Positions 37,569 through 45,108 of a DNA stretch of 64,000 bases are shown one piece after another. Under the pieces are notes generated by a model that saw only the letters and a list, made by a program, of their open reading frames with translations, was not told the DNA's origin and did no database searches. Each line of letters starts with the position of its first letter. The first letter of the stretch is position 1. Made by a program: the position numbers and the translations under genes. Source of the DNA: Martelella limonii (GTDB taxonomy: Bacteria; Pseudomonadota; Alphaproteobacteria; Rhizobiales; Rhizobiaceae); NCBI RefSeq assembly GCF_013344475.1, contig NZ_JABUOU010000012.1:62001-126000 (forward strand). Direction: 5' to 3'.

Positions 37569-38054
37569 TCAGTTGGCGGGCTGCTGCTGGACCTTCGCGC
37601 GGGCCTGTTCTTCGGCCATGCGCTTCTGGAACATCTGCGCGAAATCGATCGGGTCGACCAGCAGCGGCGGGAAGCCGCCATTGCGGGTGGCGTCGGCAAC
37701 GATCTGGCGCGCGAACGGGAACAGCAGGCGCGGGCATTCGATGAACAGCATCGGCAGCACGTGCTCCTTGGGGAAGCCCGATACGCGGAAGACGCCGCCA
37801 TAGACCAGCTCGCACAGGAACATCGGCTTGTCGTTGGACTTGGCTTCCGCCTTCAGCGACAGCAGAACGTCGTAATTGTCGTCGCCAAGCGGGTTGGCAT
37901 TGACATTGACGGAGATGTTGATCGCCGGCTGGGTGTCGCGCTTCTGCAGCGAGGCGGGCGCACCCGGATTTTCGAAGGAGAGATCCTTGATGTACTGGGT
38001 GAGAATGCTGAGCGACGGGCTCTGCTTCTGTTCCGCTCCGTTTTCCTCGGCCAT
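37569..38054 (-). CDS. secB: protein-export chaperone SecB
   Basis: 161 residues. SecB holds precursor proteins unfolded and passes them to SecA. Family sequence is clear: [86 protein letters not shown]. The C-terminal tail ([14 protein letters not shown]) is low in complexity. A displaced copy of this 3' end lies 222 bases downstream. Expected neighbours fxsA and timA follow upstream. Confidence 0.96.
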   Translation of the reverse strand: MAEENGAEQKQSPSLSILTQYIKDLSFENPGAPASLQKRDTQPAINISVNVNANPLGDDNYDVLLSLKAEAKSNDKPMFLCELVYGGVFRVSGFPKEHVLPMLFIECPRLLFPFARQIVADATRNGGFPPLLVDPIDFAQMFQKRMAEEQARAKVQQQPAN

Positions 38055-38210
38055 GACGCGTCCTTTCGAGTGACTTCAAATTTCTTGCCGCATTTGCGCC
38101 ACCGGCCGGGAAGCCAGCCTTGCCGCGAAATGCTCGGGGTGAATGCCAGTTAGCATTTAGCCGCGGGCCGTACAACCCTTGGCCGCCGGGCCTGGCGTGC
38201 CCGAAACGGC

Positions 38211-38714
38211 CTATTTCGGCCTGTCGGGATCGTCCGGCTTGCCGCCATCCGCCCAGGGCGAGTTCGGATCAGGATCGTGGGAAAAATCCGCAGCATCGAG
38301 ATCGACCACCTTGGGGGTCTCGCGGCGGGGTTCGGGCCGGCTGCGGAAGGTCGCGCCGCGCGAGACGACCACCATGTTGCGGCTCATCCGGCGCCAGACG
38401 AAGTCCCGGAGCGGCGGTATGAACAGCAGCAAGCCGCAGATATCGCTGACGAAACCCGGGATCAGAAGCAGGATGCCGGCGAGCACGATCATGCCGCCAT
38501 GGACGAGGTCGCGGCCGGGATTGCCGCCGTCGCGGACATCCTGGTTCAGCCGTTGCAGCACGCTGAAGCCCTGGATCCGCAGCAGGATCGCGCCGATCAC
38601 GGCGGTGAGCATGATCAGGCCAAGGGTCGGAAACAATCCGATGGCACGGCCGACAATGATGAAGCCGGCAATTTCGACGAAGGGATAGAGAATGATAGCA
38701 ATGAGAAGCGGCAA
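38211..38714 (-). CDS. fxsA: FxsA family membrane protein
   Basis: 167 residues. The N-terminal membrane part (PLLIAIILYPFVEIAGFIIVGRAIG and LIMLTAVIGAILLRIQGF) is typical of FxsA, a small inner-membrane protein originally linked to F-plasmid phage exclusion in E. coli. The C-terminal 50 residues are polar (DLDAADFSHDPDPNSP). Divergent from timA over a 170-base promoter region. The chromosomal function in rhizobia is not established. Confidence 0.9.
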   Translation of the reverse strand: MPLLIAIILYPFVEIAGFIIVGRAIGLFPTLGLIMLTAVIGAILLRIQGFSVLQRLNQDVRDGGNPGRDLVHGGMIVLAGILLLIPGFVSDICGLLLFIPPLRDFVWRRMSRNMVVVSRGATFRSRPEPRRETPKVVDLDAADFSHDPDPNSPWADGGKPDDPDRPK

Positions 38715-38884
38715 GTCGGTGTCCTGTCTGGCTTGTTTTATCCAGCTTGTCTTTTCTGGCTTTCGTTCGTTTTCCGGCCCATGGGAAATGCTAATATTTA
38801 TACGATGTGTTACATTTGAATCATGGCCCTGTGAAGTCTATATGGGGATAGGAAACAACAAGGAAAACGGCGGTTACCATCAAA

Positions 38885-39586
38885 ATGGGCACAAGCGATC
38901 TGATAACCCTCTTCTTCCTGATTGCCGCAGTGGTGATTTTCTTCCAGCTGCGCAACGTGCTCGGCCGGCGCACCGGCAATGAGAAGCCGCGCTATGAGCA
39001 GCCGGCGGTGCGTTCGCGCACCGATGCCATCGATGCCGGCCGCAGCGAAGGCAAGGTGATCACGCTTCCGGGCGTCGAGAAGGAACAGCAGGCCGCCCGC
39101 AAGGCAGCGATCGACAAGATCGCGCCCGCAGGCAGCAATGCCAATGCCGGCCTGAAGGCGATTGCGGAGGCCGATCCGCAATTCGATCCGGATGCCTTCC
39201 TGAAGGGTGCGCAAGCGGCTTACGAGATGATCGTGATGGCCTTTGCGGATGGCGATCGCCGCAGCCTCAAGAACCTGCTTTCGAAGGAAGTCTATGACGG
39301 CTTCAATGCCGCCATCAGCGAACGCGAGGCCAAGGGCGAGACGGTGAAGGCGAATTTCGTCGGCATCGAGAAGGCGGAGATCACCGAAGCCGAGCTGGAA
39401 AAATCGGAAGCCCGCATCACGCTCAGGATCGTCAGCCAGATGATTTCTGCGACCTATGGCAAGGATGGCGAGGTCGTCGACGGCGATCCGGAAGAGATCG
39501 CCGAGGTGCGCGATCTTTGGACCTTTGCGCGCGACACCAAGGCGCGTGATCCCAACTGGAAGCTGATCGCCACCGCCTCCGAATAG
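38885..39586 (+). CDS. Tim44/TimA family putative adaptor protein
   Basis: 233 residues. An N-terminal membrane anchor (LITLFFLIAAVVIFFQLRNVLG), a variable linker, and a C-terminal Tim44-like domain (about residues 90-233: FLKGAQAAYEMIVMAFADGDRRSLKNLLSKEVYDGF and RDLWTFARDTKARDPNWKLIATAS). This family is a bacterial relative of the mitochondrial import motor subunit and lies next to secB/fxsA in many alphaproteobacteria. A role at the membrane with folding or translocation is plausible but unproven. Confidence 0.9.
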   Translation: MGTSDLITLFFLIAAVVIFFQLRNVLGRRTGNEKPRYEQPAVRSRTDAIDAGRSEGKVITLPGVEKEQQAARKAAIDKIAPAGSNANAGLKAIAEADPQFDPDAFLKGAQAAYEMIVMAFADGDRRSLKNLLSKEVYDGFNAAISEREAKGETVKANFVGIEKAEITEAELEKSEARITLRIVSQMISATYGKDGEVVDGDPEEIAEVRDLWTFARDTKARDPNWKLIATASE

Positions 39587-39588
39587 GC

Positions 39589-39636
39589 GATGAGCCGGCG
39601 GCCCTTCGCCTGACGGGAGTGACTGATGAGCCGGCG
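39589..39636 (+). repeat. 12-bp direct repeat at the timA-smr junction
   Basis: GATGAGCCGGCG occurs at 39589-39600 and again at 39625-39636, where it includes the smr start codon. The 36-base offset keeps the first ATG in frame, but that short frame stops after seven codons. This is where mltA usually lies in relatives. Confidence 0.6.
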
Positions 39637-40189
39637 CAAGCTCTCGTCCGAGGAACGTGAACTTTGGAACAAGGTCGCGCGCACCGCGCGGCCGCTGCCC
39701 GGGCGAAAGCATGCACGGCCCGACGCGCCTGCGGAGGATTTCGCGGCGATGATGGCGCCGAAGCCGCCGTCGCCGGCCAAGGCGCAGCCTGTGAAATCGG
39801 GCGTGTCGCCGTTTGCGATCAGCCGGCAGAAGCCGGAGCCCACCCGCCACCATCCGCTCGAACGTCCGGTCAAGAAGAAGCTCGCCAAGGGTCGCATCGG
39901 CATCGATGCCCGGATCGACCTCCACGGCATGTTCCAGGACGAGGCGCATGCGTTTCTGCTCGCCTTCCTGCGCCGCGCCCATGACAAGGGACACCGCCAC
40001 ATCCTGGTGATTACCGGCAAGGGCGCTTCCTTCGGCAGCGACGGGGTTTTGAAGCGCACCGTGCCGCTGTGGTTCTCGCTCCCCGATTTCAGGCCCCTGA
40101 TCTCCTCCTATGAGTCCGCATCCCGTCAGCATGGCGGCGAGGGTGCGCTCTATGTCCGGCTGGCCCGCAGGAAAGGGGATCCGGAATGA
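39626..40189 (+). CDS. Smr/MutS2-type domain protein
   Basis: 187 residues. A basic, low-complexity N-terminus precedes the Smr domain (about residues 93-187) with the RIDLHGMFQDEAHAFL and ILVITGKGASFGSDG motifs; the conserved DLHG and TGKG match nuclease-type Smr domains. GGGAGTGA precedes the ATG by five bases. It sits between timA and the xre gene and overlaps the latter by four bases. The substrate (branched DNA or RNA) is unknown for this family branch. Confidence 0.9.
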   Translation: MSRRKLSSEERELWNKVARTARPLPGRKHARPDAPAEDFAAMMAPKPPSPAKAQPVKSGVSPFAISRQKPEPTRHHPLERPVKKKLAKGRIGIDARIDLHGMFQDEAHAFLLAFLRRAHDKGHRHILVITGKGASFGSDGVLKRTVPLWFSLPDFRPLISSYESASRQHGGEGALYVRLARRKGDPE

Positions 40190-40551
40190 CCCCCTTCGGC
40201 GATGCCGTCCGCCGGTTGCGCGCCGAGCGCGGCGTCACGCAAAAGCAGATGGCCGAGGCGATCGGGGTGTCGCCGGCCTATCTGTCCGCCCTTGAGCACG
40301 GACGGCGCGGCAAGCCGAGCTTCGATTTCCTGCAGCGTGTCGCGGGCTATTTCCACATCATCTGGGATGATGCCGAGGCGCTGTTCGAGATTGCCGATCA
40401 TTCCCATCCACGGGTGACGATCGATACGATCGGCCTGCCATCGTCCCACACCGCGTTTGCAAACCGGCTGTCGCGCACCATCGGGATGCTGGATGAAAAC
40501 GCGATTGCAGAGCTTGATGCAGTGATCGGGCGAAGGCTGCCCCGGCCGTGA
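40186..40551 (+). CDS. XRE-family helix-turn-helix regulator
   Basis: 121 residues. The N-terminal HTH (AVRRLRAERGVTQKQMAEAIGVSPAYLSALEHGRRGKPSFDFLQRVAGYF) is followed by a short C-terminal region. Coupled to smr by a four-base overlap, as in related rhizobia where it precedes gyrB. Here the next gene is a convergent bacteriophytochrome. Target genes unknown. Confidence 0.88.
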   Translation: MTPFGDAVRRLRAERGVTQKQMAEAIGVSPAYLSALEHGRRGKPSFDFLQRVAGYFHIIWDDAEALFEIADHSHPRVTIDTIGLPSSHTAFANRLSRTIGMLDENAIAELDAVIGRRLPRP

Positions 40552-40581
40552 TGCAGCGCCCCCTTCAGGAAGCGCCGGTCT

Positions 40582-43104
40582 TTATTTGCTGAACAGCGAG
40601 CGGATCATGTCGTTGTCATAGGGTTTCGTCAGAATCCTGATCTCTTCGAGATCTTCCGGGAGGGTCAGGCTGTCGCCGTAACCGGAAGCGAAAAGGAAGG
40701 GCGTGTCGATCTGCTTCAGCCGGCGCGCCACCTCGAAACTGGTTTCATTGCCGAGATTGATGTCGAGCAGCGCGAAGTTGAAGCTGCGGCTGTCGAGCAT
40801 GTCCATGGCAGCCTTGACCGTCGAGGCGACCGCCGTGTCATTGCATCCAAGCCGTTCGAAGATCATTTCGGCATCCATCGCGATCATCAGGTTATCCTCG
40901 ACGATCAGGACGGATTCAGGCGCGCCGAAGGACATGAGGGTAGAGGCTTTCTGACCCTGCTCCGGCGCTGGTGGCACATCGTCCAGAACCACATGTTCTG
41001 CCGGTATCCAGAATTTGCCGGTAACCCCTTCCAGGCGGTAGGCAATGTCTGCCCGCCCGGACAGTTCGAACGGAATGGTCCGCTCGATGATGGTCGAGCC
41101 AAAGCCGCGCCGTTCGGGTGCCTTAACCGGGGGGCCGCCAACCTCGCGCCACTCGATGTTGAGGCTCGCGTCGTTTCCAAGCGTCCACTTGATCCGCACC
41201 CGGCCGCGCGCACTCGTGAGCGCGCCGTATTTGGCCGAATTGGTCATCAGTTCGTGGATGACGAGTGCCATCGACGTATAGGCTGTCGATGTCAGAAGAA
41301 CCTGCGGTCCTTCGGTTTCGACCCGATCCTTCTTGTCGAGCAGATAGCTGTCCGCTTCGGTGCGGATCAGCTCCTCAAGTGCCGTCGGCGCCCAGTGATG
41401 ACGGGTGATCTGGTCATGGGCCCGCGCCAGCGCCTGAATGCGGCCATCGAGCTTGGAAACCAGCTCGCCGGTCGAAATCGCGCCGACGCTGGTCTGGGAG
41501 ATGAGGCCGCGCACAAGCCCCAGAATGTTGCGGACGCGGTGGTTAAGCTCGGCGATCAGCAGTTCCTGCTTCTGGCTGGCAAGCTTGCGCTCGCGGCTCG
41601 CCTCGTCCGTGAGCCGGAGAACGACTTCCAGCAGCATCACCCTCAACTGCGATGCAGCGCGCACATCGGCTGGCGTCCACGGCGCGCTCTGGCCGCGCAC
41701 CGTCGTCTGCCAGGTCTCGAAACTCTTGCGTGGCGTCAGCCGGGCGCCATTCGGGCCGTAGCTCACCGGCTTTTCCGGATTGCCGGCCCAGTTGACGAGC
41801 TGCACCAGTTCGGCGCGGAAGAAAAGCAGATAGTCGCGCGGAGAGCGCGAGATCGGGATTGCCAGCACGCCTGCGGCGGTATCGATCAAGCTCTTCGCCT
41901 CGGGCATCAGGGTTTCGATCGCATGGTTGGCGTAGACCGCATTGCCGGGAAGCGCATTCAGATGATCGCAGAGCGCCAGGATATCCTCCTCGCTCGGCGT
42001 CCTGCCGCCGCCGACAACCATCTTTTCCTGCACCACGGCATAGCCGTCGGCGTTCAGGATATCCGCGAAGGATTCTGCCGACGAGCGCAACAGATCGGGC
42101 GTCGTCGTGTCCTTCGAAAGCGTGCGGGAGATATGGGCTGTCAGCCGGTTGACGACCTCGTCATTGGCGCGTTCGTCGGCGGAAAGTCGCGTCTGCAGCA
42201 CGAGCGACAGCATGTGGCCGAACAGCAAGGCCGCATTTCTGAGGCGCATCGACGGCACGTGGCGCTTGCCGTGGTGGCAGGCTATCAGTCCCCAGAGCTG
42301 GCCGTTGACGATCACCGAGATCGACATCGACGCGCCGACATTCATGTTCCTCAGATATTCGAGGTGGATCGGCGATACGCTCCGAAGCCTGCTTCCCGAA
42401 AGATCCAGCGTCTCGTCATTGTCCGAAAGGATCGGCGAGCCCTCATCGGCGACCGACCCGATCAGCCGGATCGGGTTCTCGATGTAGAGCGCGCGGGCCT
42501 GTTTGGGAATGTCGGTTGCCGGATAGCGCAGGTTCAGGAACGGCTCGAGGTCGTGCTTCCTCGCCTCGGCCACCACTTCGCCGGTTTCGTCGGCGCCGAA
42601 CTTGTAGAGCATCACCCGGTCAAAGCCGGTGATCACCTTTACGAAACGGACGGTATGATTGTAGACGGCGGCAAACGACGGCAGCTCCGCCATCCTGTCG
42701 ATGGCGTTGCGGACATTGGCCATGTCGTTCGCAGCGCCTTCGACCGGTGTGGCGGGTTCGAATTCCAGGATGATGACACTCTCGAACCGGTGAACCGAGG
42801 CATCGAAACGCGCCTCCGTGCCGCAGAGTTGAAGGTCGTAGATGACCTCGACACCGCGATGCGGGTTCAGGAACTGCAGGCGGTTGCGGATGGTATGGAT
42901 CGTATCGGGCGGCAGCAGCGCATCCGAGGGCTGGCCGATCAGCGAGGTCGCATCCATGCCCAGGAAATCATGAATGTTCTGAGAGGCATGCGAAATCACC
43001 CAGTCTTGCGAGACGGCCACCAGAAAGCCGAATTCCTGAACCCGGCCAAGAAGGTGGATTGGCTCGCGATCGCAATTTGTGAGGTCAACCTGGTTGTGCA
43101 TCAT
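40582..43104 (-). CDS. bphP: bacteriophytochrome HWE histidine kinase with receiver domain
   Basis: 840 residues: PAS (about 10-115), GAF (135-305), PHY (320-495), HWE-type kinase (505-705), receiver (730-840). Chromophore features are complete: biliverdin-linking Cys11 in NCDREPIHLLG, PATDIP with Asp198, His247 in SPIHLEYL, ACHH near 276 and tongue PRKSF at 458-462. Kinase phosphoacceptor His522 in LNHRVRN. Receiver phosphoacceptor Asp781 and Lys827. The order, with a C-terminal receiver and HWE kinase, matches Agrobacterium Agp2-type proteins; such phytochromes often have a Pfr ground state. Coupled to the heme oxygenase gene by a four-base overlap. Red/far-red sensing, output unknown. Confidence 0.95.
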   Translation of the reverse strand: MMHNQVDLTNCDREPIHLLGRVQEFGFLVAVSQDWVISHASQNIHDFLGMDATSLIGQPSDALLPPDTIHTIRNRLQFLNPHRGVEVIYDLQLCGTEARFDASVHRFESVIILEFEPATPVEGAANDMANVRNAIDRMAELPSFAAVYNHTVRFVKVITGFDRVMLYKFGADETGEVVAEARKHDLEPFLNLRYPATDIPKQARALYIENPIRLIGSVADEGSPILSDNDETLDLSGSRLRSVSPIHLEYLRNMNVGASMSISVIVNGQLWGLIACHHGKRHVPSMRLRNAALLFGHMLSLVLQTRLSADERANDEVVNRLTAHISRTLSKDTTTPDLLRSSAESFADILNADGYAVVQEKMVVGGGRTPSEEDILALCDHLNALPGNAVYANHAIETLMPEAKSLIDTAAGVLAIPISRSPRDYLLFFRAELVQLVNWAGNPEKPVSYGPNGARLTPRKSFETWQTTVRGQSAPWTPADVRAASQLRVMLLEVVLRLTDEASRERKLASQKQELLIAELNHRVRNILGLVRGLISQTSVGAISTGELVSKLDGRIQALARAHDQITRHHWAPTALEELIRTEADSYLLDKKDRVETEGPQVLLTSTAYTSMALVIHELMTNSAKYGALTSARGRVRIKWTLGNDASLNIEWREVGGPPVKAPERRGFGSTIIERTIPFELSGRADIAYRLEGVTGKFWIPAEHVVLDDVPPAPEQGQKASTLMSFGAPESVLIVEDNLMIAMDAEMIFERLGCNDTAVASTVKAAMDMLDSRSFNFALLDINLGNETSFEVARRLKQIDTPFLFASGYGDSLTLPEDLEEIRILTKPYDNDMIRSLFSK

Positions 43105-43637
43105 ACTCCCTCTGGGTCTCGCACGGCGTCCAGGTAGGCGGCAAAAACGGCTCTGGCTGACGTGACGGCCGCTTCAACGGCGCTTGGTGTTGCGGGCTGG
43201 CTCGCAAGCCAGTCCCGGAATGTTTTCCAGCAGTGCTGCCCTTCGCCATGGCGCAGAAATGCGTCGGGCACGCTGATATCGGATTTTGCAAGCTCTGCAA
43301 GCAGGTAACGCGCGCCAAGCCGCGATCCTTCCAGAACATAGGCGACGCCGGCCACCGAATCCTCATCGTTGAATGCGACCTTCGTTTCAGGTGGTGCCTC
43401 GAGTTCGAGCGCGTCCAGATCCTGCATGAGCGCATCCGTGCGCATCCGGTCGCCGGGCAGCGATGCAAAAGCTGGCTCTCCGGCAAGCCAGCGTTCCGCA
43501 TGGGGCAGCACGCGGGCATGCATCAGCAGAAACCGTGCATAGCCGGCACGCGATGCGATCGGTGTCTGGCTGACGGCCCTGTCGAGGCGTTCATGAAGAT
43601 GGGTTGTGTGCGTTCGCAGCTCGGCAAGAAAGTCCAT
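43101..43637 (-). CDS. bphO: biliverdin-producing heme oxygenase
   Basis: 178 residues, BphO-type. LRTHTTHLHERLDRAV contains the likely proximal heme ligand His15; GYARFLLMHARVLPHAERWL and VAYVLEGSRLGARYLL match helices around the distal side. It cleaves heme to biliverdin IX-alpha, CO and iron, and supplies the phytochrome encoded directly downstream. The overlap with bphP implies co-translation. No strong ribosome-binding site is seen upstream. Confidence 0.92.
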   Translation of the reverse strand: MDFLAELRTHTTHLHERLDRAVSQTPIASRAGYARFLLMHARVLPHAERWLAGEPAFASLPGDRMRTDALMQDLDALELEAPPETKVAFNDEDSVAGVAYVLEGSRLGARYLLAELAKSDISVPDAFLRHGEGQHCWKTFRDWLASQPATPSAVEAAVTSARAVFAAYLDAVRDPEGV

Positions 43638-43952
43638 TTGCTACTTAAATCGTTTTCGAAATGCGTAAATAACGGACTTGTAGATGAATATTTCTAGCAA
43701 CGCCAGCGCTTTGCAAGAGAATATTTTGACGCTGCGCGGGGCATTAATCTAGTTTAAAATAATCAATGCTTCATGTCCAAGTAATGCAATTTTGTCGGCG
43801 CGACGGGCGCGGCCGAAGCTGTCATCCCGGCTTGGCCGTCATGATGCGCTGAATGGCGGCCCTTCCGGGCGGAACCTGCCGTTCTCCGGTGCGAAGTGCT
43901 TGCGCGGGCGCTGAAATTCCGCATGCTGGCAAACGTTTGACGGGAGGCAGGC
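43638..43952. other. divergent region between bphO and the keto-deoxy sugar operon
   Basis: About 315 bases, AT-rich on the bphO side (43640-43790), then GC-rich. The only clear element is the palindrome at 43930-43939. No small gene is supported. Confidence 0.5.
43930..43939. promoter_or_regulatory. candidate LacI-type operator
   Basis: CAAACGTTTG, a perfect ten-base palindrome with central CG, 13 bases before the start codon at 43953 and touching the ribosome-binding site. It resembles sites for LacI/GalR-family regulators of sugar catabolism. Regulator not in the window. Confidence 0.45.
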
Positions 43953-45083
43953 ATGATTGATGACAATAAAGGCACCTATATCGGCCGCGTGATGGTTCCA
44001 GAGGGGCCGGCAATCGTAACGCTGCGCGATGGCGGGATATACGACATTACCGCGAAGGCCGCGCCGCTGGTGCGCGATATCTGCGAAATGGCCGATCCGG
44101 CAGCCTATGTCCGCAATGCCGAGGGCCGTCATCTCGGCACGCTCGAGGAGATCGCCGCTGCAAGGCCGGGTGATTCGGACAGGATCCATTTTCTGAGCCC
44201 CTGCGATCTTCAGGCCATCAAGGCCTGCGGGGTCACCTTTGCGCGCTCCATGGTCGAGCGGGTGATCGAGGAGAAGGCGGACGGCGATCCGAAAAAGGCG
44301 GAATCGATCCGTGCACGAATCGGCGAAAAGATCGGCGACAGTCTCAGAAATATCGAGGCGGGCTCTCCCGAAGCGGCTGCGGTCAAGCAGGCGCTGATCG
44401 CGGAGGGCCTCTGGAGCCAGTATCTGGAGGTCGGCATCGGCCCCGACGCCGAAGTGTTCTCCAAGGCGCAGGTCTTGTCCTCGGTCGGGCCGGGCGCCGA
44501 TGTCGGCCTTCATCCGGTTTCGAAGTGGAACAATCCGGAGCCCGAAATTGTTCTCGCTGTATCGTCGACGGGCAGCATTGTCGGCGCCACGCTCGGCAAT
44601 GACGTCAATCTGCGCGATGTCGAGGGTCGGTCGGCCCTGCTGCTCGGCAAGGCCAAGGACAACAATGCTTCGGCGGCGATCGGTCCGATGATCCGGTTGT
44701 TCGACGATGGCTTTACGCTCGATGACGTGCGGAAAGCGGAACTGACGCTGACGGTGGAAGGCGAGGACGGCTACACAATGACGGGACACTCATCGATGTC
44801 CGAGATCAGCCGCGATCCGGTGCATCTCGTCAGCCAGACCATCGGCCGGCATCACCAGTATCCGGACGGGCTGATGCTCTATCTCGGCACGCTGTTTGCC
44901 CCGACCGCCGATCGCGACGTTCCGGGTGAGGGCTTCACCCACAAGGATGGTGACCGGGTGACGATTGCGGCGCCCGGGCTTGGCTCGCTCGTCAACACAG
45001 TTCGCCTTTCGACCGAATGCCAGCCCTGGACCTTCGGCATTCGTGCGCTGATATCCAATCTGTCCGAGCGCGGACTGATATGA
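43953..45083 (+). CDS. 2-keto-3-deoxy-pentonate dehydratase (FAH superfamily, XylX-like)
   Basis: 376 residues. The FAH catalytic C-terminal half shows PEPEIVLAVSSTG, GNDVNLRDVEGRS, LLLGKAKDNNASAAIGPMI and EISRDPVHLVSQTIGRHHQYPDGLMLYLGTLFAP. By recall this last string fits Caulobacter XylX-like 2-keto-3-deoxy-D-xylonate dehydratases, which produce alpha-ketoglutarate semialdehyde. The next gene encodes the matching semialdehyde dehydrogenase, strengthening the call. A C5-sugar acid (xylonate or arabinonate) is the expected starting compound. GGGAGG lies six bases upstream of the ATG. Confidence 0.8.
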   Translation: MIDDNKGTYIGRVMVPEGPAIVTLRDGGIYDITAKAAPLVRDICEMADPAAYVRNAEGRHLGTLEEIAAARPGDSDRIHFLSPCDLQAIKACGVTFARSMVERVIEEKADGDPKKAESIRARIGEKIGDSLRNIEAGSPEAAAVKQALIAEGLWSQYLEVGIGPDAEVFSKAQVLSSVGPGADVGLHPVSKWNNPEPEIVLAVSSTGSIVGATLGNDVNLRDVEGRSALLLGKAKDNNASAAIGPMIRLFDDGFTLDDVRKAELTLTVEGEDGYTMTGHSSMSEISRDPVHLVSQTIGRHHQYPDGLMLYLGTLFAPTADRDVPGEGFTHKDGDRVTIAAPGLGSLVNTVRLSTECQPWTFGIRALISNLSERGLI

Positions 45084-45108
45084 AACCGATACCTGGAGGA
45101 GACCCTCA

